Both the position numbers and the translations under genes were made by a program. Positions 25,547 through 33,910 of a stretch of DNA of 64,000 nucleotides are shown piece after piece (within the stretch, counting starts at the first letter, position 1; each line of letters starts with the position of its first letter). The notes beneath the pieces are model-generated. The model was not told where the DNA came from. It saw only the letters and a program-made list of their open reading frames with translations, and made no database searches. Source of the stretch: Kumtagia yinganensis (lineage in GTDB: Bacteria > Pseudomonadota > Alphaproteobacteria > Rhizobiales > Rhizobiaceae); NCBI RefSeq assembly GCF_040081985.1, contig NZ_JBEBMH010000001.1, positions 496,001 to 560,000 on the forward strand. The letters are read 5' to 3'.

Positions 25547-26338
25547 CTAAGTCTCCGCCCTCCGCGCGATCAGGGCCACGGCCTCCACCACTTCGGTCAC
25601 CAGACCGCCCTGCGCATGTTCAGCGGTGAGCGCGCGGATTTCGCCAGCCAGGGCTTCGGCCGTGGCCACGCCAAGGCGGGCCGGGCTGGTGCGCGAGCGC
25701 GACAGCGCGCGGTCGACGAAATCCTCCGCCGGTGTCGCGCGGCGCTCGATGACCGAGACCCGTTCCAGTGCCGGAAATGGCGAGGAGAGCAGTATCGCCT
25801 CGTGCGGCACGAAGTCCGGACTGCGCCAAAGCGGTCGTTCACCGGCATACCGCTTGCCGATATCGCTGTAGTCTTTCAGCCAGGCATTCTCGGGCAGTTT
25901 CGGGTGGGAGTCGCTGAGCAGCACGACCGCTCCGTCCGGCTCGATCATGCGGTCGAGGCGCTTGAGGGTGTCGACCCTGTCCATCCAGTGGAAGGCCCGA
26001 CCGATGACGACAGCCTTGAAGCGGCCGAAGCTTGGCCCGAGATCGGACGAACTGCCTGCGCGAAACTCGACTTGAACACCCGTCCGGGCCGCGTTCAGGG
26101 CAGCCTGGGCGAGCATCTCGGGCTCCGGGTCGACGGCCAGAATGCTCCCGACATAGGGGCGAAACATCGTTGCCAGCGGGCCGGGGCCGCAGCCGAGATC
26201 GAGCAGGCGGTCGGCCGGCCCCAGCCGGCAAAGCTCCGCGACCAGCGCGATGAGGCGCGGCGGGTAGGCGGGACGGGCGCGATAGTGGGCGGCGGTCGAA
26301 CGGAACCGTTCCGGTTCGAAGGGGACGACGGCGATCAT
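25547..26338 (-). CDS. class I SAM-dependent methyltransferase
   Basis: 263 residues. Motif I is LLDLGCGPGPLATMF, with the SAM-ribose acidic end of strand 2 in ILAVDPEPEMLAQA and motif II-like FKAVVIGRAFHWMDRVDTLK. The family resembles UbiE/Trm112-independent small-molecule methyltransferases (Methyltransf_11/25). Substrate unknown. The MIAVVPFEPERFRSTAAHYR N-terminus is a common rhizobial variant. No operon partner; the uronate locus begins on its far side after a gap of about 200 bp. Confidence 0.92.
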   Translation of the reverse strand: MIAVVPFEPERFRSTAAHYRARPAYPPRLIALVAELCRLGPADRLLDLGCGPGPLATMFRPYVGSILAVDPEPEMLAQAALNAARTGVQVEFRAGSSSDLGPSFGRFKAVVIGRAFHWMDRVDTLKRLDRMIEPDGAVVLLSDSHPKLPENAWLKDYSDIGKRYAGERPLWRSPDFVPHEAILLSSPFPALERVSVIERRATPAEDFVDRALSRSRTSPARLGVATAEALAGEIRALTAEHAQGGLVTEVVEAVALIARRAET

Positions 26339-26535
26339 GGCAACCGGTGCAGGATGGGAGGGTGAGAGGCGTCGCCACTGGATATCGGCTGCTGCCTAGC
26401 CCGATCAAGCTTATTGCACGGATGGCACGGTAGCTTTTGCGTGAACGCGGGCTCTTGCTGCAAAAGCGTTTGCGCTTGCGCGCAATGTTTATCGCTGGTC
26501 GTCTCGCGGCGAGGTGAAGTCGAAAGGGCTCCCGC

Positions 26536-26874
26536 TCACTTCAAAAAATCCGCCCTGTGCGGCGTGAAGGAATCGATCAGCCGGCCGGCCTCCAGTGCTT
26601 TCACGCCATGGGTGATGTTCGATGGTGCGATGAAACTGTCGCCGGCCGACAATATTTCCGTCTTGCCGCCGACGGTGACCTCGAAACGGCCTTCGGCGAC
26701 GTAACTCGCCTGAACATGCGGATGCGAGTGGAGCCAGCCGATACCGTCCTTCTCGAAGGCGAACTCGACCATCATCAGTTCGTCGGTGTGCAGCACCACG
26801 CGGCGACGGTTACCGTCGGGCGTCGCCGTCCACTCGCCTTGCGAGCCGTAAGCGAAGAGTTTTTGCTCGGTCAT
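26536..26874 (-). CDS. kdgF: cupin protein, KdgF-like
   Basis: 112-residue single-domain cupin. HSHPHVQASYVAEGRFEV supplies the first cupin motif (HxH...E) and ITHGVKALEAGRL the second (His). KdgF converts unsaturated monouronates (from pectin or alginate lyases) to 5-keto-4-deoxyuronate, the substrate of KduI encoded upstream in the same operon. It lies 27 bp downstream of kduD. The assignment rests on both the cupin pattern and this context, since cupins are functionally diverse. Confidence 0.82.
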   Translation of the reverse strand: MTEQKLFAYGSQGEWTATPDGNRRRVVLHTDELMMVEFAFEKDGIGWLHSHPHVQASYVAEGRFEVTVGGKTEILSAGDSFIAPSNITHGVKALEAGRLIDSFTPHRADFLK

Positions 26875-26901
26875 CGACAGTCTCCCAAGTTTTCCGAGGC
26901 G

Positions 26902-27660
26902 CTACCGCGCTAGCCAGCCGCCATCCACAGGGATCACCGCGCCATGCATGTACTTCGACGCCGGCGCCAGCAGAAAAACCGCGGCGTCGCCGATGTCGCC
27001 GGGTTCCGCCCAGCGGCCCGCCGGGATGCGGCCGAGGATGGCTGCCGTGCGGTCCGGATCGTTGCGCAGTGCTTCGGTGTTGTTGGTCACAACGTAACCC
27101 GGCGCGATGGCGTTGACGTTGATGCCCTTGGCCGCCCATTCGCACGCGAGCAGCTTCGTCAGCCCGGCGACGCCGTGCTTGGAGGCGGTGTAAGAGGCGA
27201 TGCGTATGCCGCCCTGGAAGGACAGGACCGAGCCGATGTTGACGATGTTGCCCTTGCGGCCGTCGCCAAGCACATGCCGGCCGAAGGCCTGGCAGAGCAG
27301 GAAGGTCGTCTTCAGATTGACGTCCATCACCTCATCCCAGTCGGCGACGCTGAAGTCGACGGCGTCGGCGCGGCGGATGATGCCGGCATTATTGACCAGC
27401 CCGTCGATCGCGCCGGCTTCGCGCCACGCGCCGTCGAACATCGCCTGCACGCCGGCGGTGTCGCCGAGGTCGCAGTGCACGGGGTTGAACGTGCCACCGG
27501 CTTCCGCGACCAGCGCCGCGGTTTCATCCATCGACGAGCGGCCGACGCCGAAGACCGATCCTCCGGCGCGGGCTACCGAGAGGCAGATACCCTGGCCGAT
27601 GCCGGTGTTAGCGCCGGTCACCATGATGCGTTTGCCCGAGAGGCTGAAGGCGGCGTTCAT
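26902..27660 (-). CDS. kduD: 2-dehydro-3-deoxy-D-gluconate 5-dehydrogenase
   Basis: 252-residue short-chain dehydrogenase: TGANTGIGQGICL (dinucleotide-binding TGxxxGxG), NNAGI, and the catalytic Ser/Tyr/Lys set in IVNIGSV...ASYTASKHGVAGL. The C-terminal PAGRWAEPGDIGDAAVFLLA is also typical. KduD reduces 2,5-diketo-3-deoxygluconate to 2-keto-3-deoxygluconate (KDG) with NADH. The ATG at 27660 overlaps the kduI stop by 4 nt (ATGA), so the genes are coupled. The longer open frame upstream is inside kduI. Confidence 0.93.
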   Translation of the reverse strand: MNAAFSLSGKRIMVTGANTGIGQGICLSVARAGGSVFGVGRSSMDETAALVAEAGGTFNPVHCDLGDTAGVQAMFDGAWREAGAIDGLVNNAGIIRRADAVDFSVADWDEVMDVNLKTTFLLCQAFGRHVLGDGRKGNIVNIGSVLSFQGGIRIASYTASKHGVAGLTKLLACEWAAKGINVNAIAPGYVVTNNTEALRNDPDRTAAILGRIPAGRWAEPGDIGDAAVFLLAPASKYMHGAVIPVDGGWLAR

Positions 27661-28499
27661 CGCATCGACCCCAGCGGCACCGGGTCGACGTCGGTGTAGT
27701 CGACATTGTCGCCGGCCATCGCCCAGATGAAAGCATAGTTGGCCGTGCCGCAGCCCGAGTGGATCGACCAGACCGGCGACAGCACCGCTTCCTCGTTGGC
27801 CATGACGACGTGCCGGGTCTCGGTCGGCGCGCCCATGAAGTGGAAGACGCGCGCCGTATCGGCGAGATCGAAGTAGAGATAGGCCTCCATGCGGCGGTCG
27901 TGGATATGGGCAGGCATGGTGTTCCACACCGAACCCTTGGCGAGTTGGGTCATGCCGACGACGATCTGGCAGGTTTCGATGGTCGTCGTGAACTGGAAGA
28001 TGGAGCGCTCGTTCGAGGTCTCCTGGCCGCCGAGATCGAGCCGCTTCGCGTTGGCGATGGTGAGAAGTTTTGTCGGATAGGTTTTGTGGGCGGGGGCGGA
28101 GAGAAGGTAGAATTTTGCCGGCGTTTTGGGATCGTTCGAGGCAAACGAGACCGTCTCGCCCATGCCTACATAGATCATGTCGCGCGTGCCGAGGTCATGG
28201 GTGCCACTGCCGGTGATAGCCTTGCCCGGTCCGCCGATGTTGACCGCGACAAGCTCACGGCGCTCCAGGAAACTTTTCGTACCAGTCGGTTTGATGGCGT
28301 CCAGCGTCAGCGGCTCGCCGGCAGGCATGGCGCCGCCCACGACCATGCGGTCGTAATGCGTATAGGTGAGGTTGATGCGGCCTGGCTCGAACAACCCGCC
28401 GATGTGGAAGTTGGAGCGCAGTTCATCGGTGCCCATGCGGGCCGCGGCTGCCGGGTCGATCGCATGGCGCGTGGAATAGCTGATGGGACTGTCGGTCAT
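27657..28499 (-). CDS. kduI: 5-keto-4-deoxyuronate isomerase
   Basis: 280 residues of the KduI/IolB cupin class. The opening STRHAIDPAAAARMGTDELR is diagnostic, as are the zinc-ligand region (NTMPAHIHDRRMEAYLYFDL) and MANEEAVLSPVWSIHSGCGT. It interconverts 5-keto-4-deoxyuronate and 2,5-diketo-3-deoxygluconate. The ATG at 28499 gives the usual length; an upstream open stretch has no family match. Positioned between the GntR gene (25 bp) and kduD (overlap). Confidence 0.95.
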   Translation of the reverse strand: MTDSPISYSTRHAIDPAAAARMGTDELRSNFHIGGLFEPGRINLTYTHYDRMVVGGAMPAGEPLTLDAIKPTGTKSFLERRELVAVNIGGPGKAITGSGTHDLGTRDMIYVGMGETVSFASNDPKTPAKFYLLSAPAHKTYPTKLLTIANAKRLDLGGQETSNERSIFQFTTTIETCQIVVGMTQLAKGSVWNTMPAHIHDRRMEAYLYFDLADTARVFHFMGAPTETRHVVMANEEAVLSPVWSIHSGCGTANYAFIWAMAGDNVDYTDVDPVPLGSMR

Positions 28500-28524
28500 G
28501 CCTGTTCCTAAGTGTTCGCGCCCG

Positions 28525-29292
28525 TCAGGGCGTTGTCCGGCCAAAACTGTAGTCGGCTTGCTGGTCGCTCAGCCGGGCGCGATAGCGCTGCTGGCTGGCG
28601 GAGAGATGCATGCGCATGGTGGTGCGCGCCGCGTCGGGATCGCCCGACGATATCGCCCGCAGGATGGCAAGATGCTCCTGCTGCAGCCCCTCCTGATATT
28701 CGCGTGTCAGGACCGAATCCGTGCCCCACGGTGAGGTGACGTCGCACGGGATGGCGCGGGTGCCCAGCGCCTCCAGCACGTCGACATAGAAGGGGTTGTT
28801 GGTGGCCGCGGCGATGGCGCGGTGAAAGGCGAAGTCGGATTTGCCGGTGGCCTCGCCGAGGCCAATCAGCCGGTCGAACTCGAAGAAGGCTTCCTGGATT
28901 TCCGCCAGTTGCGCGCCGTTGCGGCGGATGGAGGCAAGTGCGGCGCTCTCGATCTCGATGCCGAGACGCACCTCCAGAACGTTCAAGGCATGCGAGATCT
29001 TGTTGCCTATTTCCAGGCTCAGCGAACTGAAAGCCTGCGCCGGCCGTTCGCGCACGAATACGCCGGCGCCCTGGCGCGGCTCGACCAGGCCGTCGGCGGC
29101 GAGTGTGGCGATCGCCTCGCGGATGACCGTGCGGCTAACGCCGAAGGCCTCGGTCATCTGCGTCTCGGTCGGCAGTTTTTGTCCGACCGGAAATTCGCCC
29201 GACAGAACCTGCGCGCGCAGCGCCGAGACGACCCGCTCGGAGAGTTTGGGTCTTCGTTCGATGCGCATGTCGGCTGTGAAGTCGGCGGCCAT
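28525..29292 (-). CDS. GntR/FadR-family regulator of the uronate locus
   Basis: 255 residues. N-terminal winged helix: KLSERVVSALRAQVLSGEFP, KLPTETQMTEAFGVSRTVIR (recognition helix) and GLVEPRQGAGVFVRE. The C-terminal FCD domain has the metal-ligand pattern RLGIEIESAALASIR ... DFAFHRAIAAATNNPFYVDV ... HLAILRAISSGDPDAAR. FCD-type regulators such as UxuR and ExuR bind uronate intermediates and release DNA. The gene lies inside the operon, between dctM and kduI, so it likely autoregulates. A candidate operator is upstream of uxaC. Confidence 0.93.
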   Translation of the reverse strand: MAADFTADMRIERRPKLSERVVSALRAQVLSGEFPVGQKLPTETQMTEAFGVSRTVIREAIATLAADGLVEPRQGAGVFVRERPAQAFSSLSLEIGNKISHALNVLEVRLGIEIESAALASIRRNGAQLAEIQEAFFEFDRLIGLGEATGKSDFAFHRAIAAATNNPFYVDVLEALGTRAIPCDVTSPWGTDSVLTREYQEGLQQEHLAILRAISSGDPDAARTTMRMHLSASQQRYRARLSDQQADYSFGRTTP

Positions 29293-29298
29293 CGATGT

Positions 29299-30579
29299 CT
29301 ACCTGAATACGCTCGGCAGCCAGAGCGACAGCGCCGGGATGTAGGTGACGAGACCGAGCACGACGAGGCCGGCGGCATAGAACGGCCAGATCGAGCGCAT
29401 CGCTTCCCACACGGAGATCTTGCCGACCGCGCAGCAGACGAACTGGACCGCGCCGACAGGCGGCGTGTTCAGCCCGATGCCGAAATTGAGGATCATGATG
29501 ACGCCGAAATGCACGGGGTCGACGCCGTAGGCCTGCGCCACGGGCAGGAAGATCGGCGTGCAGATGATGATCGTCGGCCCCATGTCCATGAAGGTGCCGA
29601 GGAACAGCATCAGAACATTGAGCAGCATCAGCACGACCAGCGGATTTTCCGACACCGCGTTCATCGACGCGATCAACGCGGCCGGCACCTTCAGGAAGGC
29701 CATCAGCCATGAAAAGGCGGCCGCCATGCCGATGATCAGCAGCACCATGGCGGTGGTTCGCACCGCACCCTGGGTGGCGTGGACAAAACCTTCCCACGTC
29801 ATCTGGCGATAGACCAGGATGGTGACCAGCAGCGCGTAGATGACGGCGATGCAGGAGCTTTCCGTGGCCGTGAAGATGCCGGACCGGACGCCGCCGAAGA
29901 TGATGGCAATCAGCAGCAGGCCGGGAATAGCGACGGCGCCGAGATGCAGCACCGCCGCGAAGCCCGGGAACCGCTCGGTCGGATAGCCCCGGCTGCGCGC
30001 CACCAGATAGGCGGTGACCATCAGCGAGAGCGCAAGCAGCAGGCCGGGGATGATGCCGGCGGTGAACAGGTCGGCGATGGAAATCTTGCCGCCGGCAGAG
30101 ATCGAATAGATGATCATGTTGTGCGAGGGCGGGAGCAACAGCGCGATAAGCGCCGCCATCGAGGTGACATTCACAGCATAATCAGCACCGTAGCCTCGCT
30201 GCTTCATCTGTGGAATCATCAATCCGCCGACCGCCGCCGCTTCGGCGACCGCCGAGCCGGAAATGCCGCCGAACAGAGTGGCGGTGACGACGTTCACCTG
30301 GCCGAGCCCGCCGCGCAGATGGCCGACCAGGGACGCGGCGAAGGCCACGATCTTCTGCGCGATGCCGCCACGCACCATCAGGTCGCCGGCGTAGATGAAG
30401 AACGGGATGGCCAGCAGCGAGAAGACGCTCATGCCCGAGTTCAGCCGCTGAAAGACGATCAGCGGAGGCAGGCCCATATAGATGACGGTGGCGAAACTCG
30501 CGACGCCGAGGCAGAAGGCGATCGGCGTGCCGATCAGCATCAGCAGCGTGAAGACGCCGAAGAGAATCCAGAGCTCCAT
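29299..30579 (-). CDS. TRAP transporter large permease subunit (DctM)
   Basis: 426-residue polytopic inner-membrane protein, 12 or so helices, beginning MELWILFGVFTLLMLIGTPI (start at ATG 30579; the open frame upstream runs into dctQ). Family motifs are GGISGSAVAEAAAVGGLMIP, LLPPSHNMIIYSISAGG, GTFMDMGPTIIICTPIFLPV and FGIGLNTPPVGAVQFVCCAV. It forms the sodium-coupled uptake channel with DctQ. It follows dctQ by 4 bp and precedes the GntR gene by 6 bp. Hexuronate import is inferred from context. Confidence 0.95.
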   Translation of the reverse strand: MELWILFGVFTLLMLIGTPIAFCLGVASFATVIYMGLPPLIVFQRLNSGMSVFSLLAIPFFIYAGDLMVRGGIAQKIVAFAASLVGHLRGGLGQVNVVTATLFGGISGSAVAEAAAVGGLMIPQMKQRGYGADYAVNVTSMAALIALLLPPSHNMIIYSISAGGKISIADLFTAGIIPGLLLALSLMVTAYLVARSRGYPTERFPGFAAVLHLGAVAIPGLLLIAIIFGGVRSGIFTATESSCIAVIYALLVTILVYRQMTWEGFVHATQGAVRTTAMVLLIIGMAAAFSWLMAFLKVPAALIASMNAVSENPLVVLMLLNVLMLFLGTFMDMGPTIIICTPIFLPVAQAYGVDPVHFGVIMILNFGIGLNTPPVGAVQFVCCAVGKISVWEAMRSIWPFYAAGLVVLGLVTYIPALSLWLPSVFR

Positions 30580-30583
30580 GGCG

Positions 30584-31144
30584 TTAAACCTTAAGGTTGG
30601 CGGTGTCGAGTTCGGCGGCGACTTCGGCCGGCGGCGCCTCGTCGAGGGCGTCGTCGATCGGCGCACCCGACAGGCGCAGCACAATGCGCTCCAGCGTGAA
30701 CAGCACGACCAGAATGCCGCCGCCGACCAAGGGCACGTAATCCCAGCCGCCCGAAATGCCGAGCGACGGCAGAGTCGTGCTCCAGGTCAGGATGATCAGT
30801 TGAATGCCATACCAGACCATGCCGATGCCGAAGGCAAAGGCGACGACATCGGAGATCATCCGCAGCCACTTCTTGCCGCCCTTGGGCAGCACGTAGAGCA
30901 GCACGTCGAAGCCGAGATGGTAATTTTCGCGCACGCCGATCGCGGCACCGAGGAAGATGAACCAGCTCATCAGCATGACGGCGCCGGGCTCGGTCCAGCT
31001 CGGCGAGTCATTGAGCACGTAACGGCAAAACACCTGCCACGCGACCATGACGGTCATGACCACGAGGCCGATGCCGGCCAGCCACAGCGACAAGGTGCTC
31101 AGCTTCGAGAAGAAGCGACCCATTCTTTCCGAACCGGCGGACAT
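30584..31144 (-). CDS. TRAP transporter small permease subunit (DctQ)
   Basis: 186-residue inner-membrane protein with four hydrophobic segments. The second segment carries QVFCRYVLNDSPSWTEPGAV, the DctQ signature (FxRYxxxxxxxWxEE/P), and FIFLGAAIGVRENYHLGFDV follows. It pairs with DctM. Between it and the upstream binding-protein gene is a 168-bp gap containing a palindromic repeat, which may adjust relative expression of the binding protein and the permease. Confidence 0.93.
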   Translation of the reverse strand: MSAGSERMGRFFSKLSTLSLWLAGIGLVVMTVMVAWQVFCRYVLNDSPSWTEPGAVMLMSWFIFLGAAIGVRENYHLGFDVLLYVLPKGGKKWLRMISDVVAFAFGIGMVWYGIQLIILTWSTTLPSLGISGGWDYVPLVGGGILVVLFTLERIVLRLSGAPIDDALDEAPPAEVAAELDTANLKV

Positions 31145-31169
31145 CGTTGTGCTCGCTTTTCTTGTTTGC

Positions 31170-31293
31170 GCCGCCCCTTACCTGCCTTCCGGCATCCTCT
31201 CGCCGTGAAGAATGGGGAGAGGGGGGCAGTTGCTACGCTGGCGAACCCTTCTCCCCGTTCTTCACGAGGAGAAGGGCAAGGCTGTGGGGCGGC
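31170..31293. repeat. palindromic repeat, type C, inside the uronate operon
   Basis: Outer CGCCGCCCC / GGGGCGGCG arms (31170-31178, 31284-31292) enclose imperfect inverted copies of CTTCTCCCCGTTCTTCACG. The short central part includes GTTGCTACGCTGGCGA, which loosely resembles the core of other elements here. Lies between dctP and dctQ. Confidence 0.7.
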
Positions 31294-31312
31294 GCGAGCG
31301 TCGCCCGAAAAC

Positions 31313-32290
31313 TCACTGCACAGCCTGCACGTCGGCGACCATCTTCTTCAGCACGTCGTCGGTAATGTGCTTCTCGTAGACGGGCTTCATGGCGTCGATG
31401 AAACCCTGCTTCTCCGGCGTGGTGATCTGCGCGCCGCCGGCTTCGACCTTCTTGCGAGACTCGCCGACCTTGGCGGCCCACAGTTCGCGCTGCTTGGCGA
31501 CGCTGTCCTTGGCGGCCTGCTTGAAGATCGCCTGGTCTTCCGGCGTCAGCTTGTCGAAGGCGGCCTTGTTCATCACGAACACTTCGGGAAGGATGGTGTG
31601 CTCGTCGAGCGAATAGTTCTTCGCCACCTCGAAGTGCTTGGCGGTGTCGTAGCTCGGGAAATTGTTCTCGGCGCCGTCGATGACGCCGGTCTCGATTGCC
31701 GAGTAGACCTCGCCGTAAGGCATCGGCGTGGCGTTGGCGCCGAGGGCGGCGACCATGTCGACAAAAATGTCCGACTGGATGACGCGGAACTTCAGGCCCT
31801 TCATGTCTGCGACGGAATTGATCGGCTTGGTCTTGTTGTAGAAGGAGCGCGCGCCGGCGTCATAGAAGGCGAGCACGACCAGGCCGGCCGGCTCGAACGC
31901 CGCCTTGATCTGATCGCCGATCGCCCCGTCCATCACCTTGTGCATATGGTCTTCCGAGCGGAAGATGTAGGGCAAGGCGGGAACGATGGTTTCCTTCACG
32001 GTGCCGTTGAACGGCGCCATGGAGACCCGATTCAGCTCGATGACGCCGGAGCGCACCTGCTCGATCGTGTCCTTTTCCTCGCCGAGCTGGGCGGAGTGAT
32101 AGACCTCCACCGCGTAGCGGCCGCCGGTGCGCTCCTTCACCAGGTCGCCGAAATACTTGACGCCTTCGACGGTCGGATAGCCGTCCGGATGAGTGTCCGA
32201 CGATTTCAGCACCGTCTGGGCGCCCGCCGGCCCCATCATGACGACCGCGGCGACGCTCGCGGCGGCAAGAAGTTTCGAAAAATGCAGCAT
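31313..32290 (-). CDS. TRAP transporter substrate-binding protein (DctP), probable hexuronate binder
   Basis: 325-residue precursor: signal peptide LLAAASVAAVVMMGPAGA, then KSSDTHPDGYPTVEGVKYFG. Family features include the RSGVIELNRVSMAPFNG region, KGLKFRVIQSDIFVDMVAAL (carboxylate-binding Arg) and MPYGEVYSAIETGVIDGAEN. DctP-type proteins linked to uxa/uxu/kdu genes commonly bind glucuronate, galacturonate or related acids. A strong ribosome-binding site (CGGGAGGAGAAC) precedes ATG 32290, which is 34 bp after the uxaC stop. Confidence 0.94.
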   Translation of the reverse strand: MLHFSKLLAAASVAAVVMMGPAGAQTVLKSSDTHPDGYPTVEGVKYFGDLVKERTGGRYAVEVYHSAQLGEEKDTIEQVRSGVIELNRVSMAPFNGTVKETIVPALPYIFRSEDHMHKVMDGAIGDQIKAAFEPAGLVVLAFYDAGARSFYNKTKPINSVADMKGLKFRVIQSDIFVDMVAALGANATPMPYGEVYSAIETGVIDGAENNFPSYDTAKHFEVAKNYSLDEHTILPEVFVMNKAAFDKLTPEDQAIFKQAAKDSVAKQRELWAAKVGESRKKVEAGGAQITTPEKQGFIDAMKPVYEKHITDDVLKKMVADVQAVQ

Positions 32291-32324
32291 GTTCTCCTCC
32301 CGTTTTGTTGGTCCTATGGACCCT

Positions 32325-33734
32325 TCATAGCCGATACGCCTTTTTCGCAAGCGTATGGGCAAGCTCGATCGCCAGTTCGCAGGCTTCCTCCTCGCGCATC
32401 CGGTGTTCGGCGACGAGGCGCGCCAGGAAGGCGCAGTCGACCCGCCGCGCGATGTCGTGCCGCGCCGGGATGGACGGGAAGGCGCGGGTGTCGTCGTTGA
32501 AACCGACCGTGTTGTAGAAACCTGCGGTCTCCGTCGTCATCTCGCGGAAGCGGCGCATGCCCTCGGGGCTGTCGTGGAACCACCAGGCTGGGCCGAGCCG
32601 GAGCGCGGGATAGACGCCGGCGAGCGGCGCCAGCTCGCGCGAATAGCTGGTCTCGTCCAGCGTGAAGACGATCACGGTCAGATTGGGTTCCAGGCCGACC
32701 GCGTCGAGCAATGGCCGAAGTGCGGCGACATAGTCCGTATGCGTCGGGATATCGAAACCCTTGTCGCGGCCGAAACGCGCCATCATGGCGGCCGAGTGGT
32801 TGCGCAATGAGCCCGGATGGATCTGCATCACCAACCCGTCGTCGAGGCTCATCTTCGCCATCTCGGTCAGCATCTGGGCGCGGAACAGCCGGCGCTCGCG
32901 CTCGTCGGTCGAGCCGCGGCGGATGCGGTTGAACAGTTCCTCCGCCGCGGCATCCGAGAGGTTCGCCGTCTCGGCGGAGGCGTGGCCGTGGTCGGTGGAT
33001 GTCGCACCATAGGTCTTGAAGAAGGCGCGGCGGGTGCGATGGGCGTCGAGGTAACCCTTCCACAGGCCGGTATCGCAGCCGGTGATGTCGGCAAGCTGGT
33101 CGAGATTGTCCGAAAACCCCTCGAAATCCGGATCGATGACCGCATCCGGGCGGTAGGCGGTCACAACGCGGCCATTCCAGCCGCTGTCGCGGATGATCTG
33201 GTGCCAGCGCAAATCGTCCAGCGCGCCCTCTGTGGTGGCGATCGCCTCGATGTTGAAGCGCTCGAGCAGGGCGCGAGGACGGTAGGCGTCATCCGCGAGT
33301 TTTTCGGCGATGGCGTCATAGCTGGAATCGGCCGTGGCGGCCGTTAGGGAGGTGTCGATGCCGAATAGGTGGGACAGCACATAGTCCATCCACAACCGTG
33401 TCGGCGTGCCGCGGAACAGATGATAGTTCTGGGCGAAAATCCGCCAGATAGCGCGTCCGTCGGTCTCAACCGGAGCACCATCGAGGCGCGGCACGCCGAG
33501 GCTTTCCAGCGAGATGCCCTGGCTGAACAGCATGCGGAAAATGTAATGATCAGGGACAATCAGCAGCCGCGCGGGGTCCGGAAACGGCTCGTTGAGGGCA
33601 TACCAGCGCGGATCGGTATGGCCGTGCGGGCTGACGATAGGCAGGTCCTTGACTGCGGCGTAAAGCGCGCGGGCGAGCGAACGGACGCCGGGCTCGGCGG
33701 GAAACAGCAGATCGGGGTGGATGATGGCATTCAT
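32325..33734 (-). CDS. uxaC: glucuronate isomerase (uronate isomerase)
   Basis: 469 residues, the normal length. Converts D-glucuronate to D-fructuronate (and galacturonate to tagaturonate). The metal-binding HGHTD region is seen in LPIVSPHGHTDPRWYALNEP, and VMQIHPGSLRNHSAAMMARF and GFDIPTHTDYVAALRPLLDA are further UxaC blocks; the C-terminal region includes RRVDCAFLARLVAEHRM. The start at ATG 33734 is preferred; an open stretch upstream is not conserved. First gene of the minus-strand uronate operon. Confidence 0.96.
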   Translation of the reverse strand: MNAIIHPDLLFPAEPGVRSLARALYAAVKDLPIVSPHGHTDPRWYALNEPFPDPARLLIVPDHYIFRMLFSQGISLESLGVPRLDGAPVETDGRAIWRIFAQNYHLFRGTPTRLWMDYVLSHLFGIDTSLTAATADSSYDAIAEKLADDAYRPRALLERFNIEAIATTEGALDDLRWHQIIRDSGWNGRVVTAYRPDAVIDPDFEGFSDNLDQLADITGCDTGLWKGYLDAHRTRRAFFKTYGATSTDHGHASAETANLSDAAAEELFNRIRRGSTDERERRLFRAQMLTEMAKMSLDDGLVMQIHPGSLRNHSAAMMARFGRDKGFDIPTHTDYVAALRPLLDAVGLEPNLTVIVFTLDETSYSRELAPLAGVYPALRLGPAWWFHDSPEGMRRFREMTTETAGFYNTVGFNDDTRAFPSIPARHDIARRVDCAFLARLVAEHRMREEEACELAIELAHTLAKKAYRL

Positions 33735-33795
33735 GCTGGCCTGGCCGCTCCTCCTTCGGCCTGCAATGGCTAGGACCGACAAGAAGTAATGTCAA

Positions 33796-33822
33796 CATAC
33801 AAAAATCATAGGGTTGTATGAT
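33796..33822. promoter_or_regulatory. candidate GntR operator between uxaC and uxuB
   Basis: CATACAA (33796-33802) and TTGTATG (33814-33820) are exact inverted repeats; overlapping them, ATCATA (33805-33810) and TATGAT (33817-33822) form a second pair. Such A/T-rich TTGTATGAT half-sites are typical of FCD-type GntR regulators. It lies midway in the 176-bp divergent promoter region, 62 bp from the uxaC start and about 90 bp from the uxuB start. Confidence 0.6.
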
Positions 33823-33910
33823 GACTTTTGTTGCCTGACCAAAACTCCTGTGTAATAAGCGCCGGGCGGGACGGCTGGGAGGCGGCCCGGCCTTGTGGAG
33901 GAGCAGACGG

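Noticed and set aside
30482..32500. 672-residue plus-strand ORF across the uronate TRAP genes
   Set aside because: Opposite to dctQ, dctP and uxaC, composed of His/Asp/Arg-rich low-complexity sequence, and it passes through a repeat; no ribosome-binding site.
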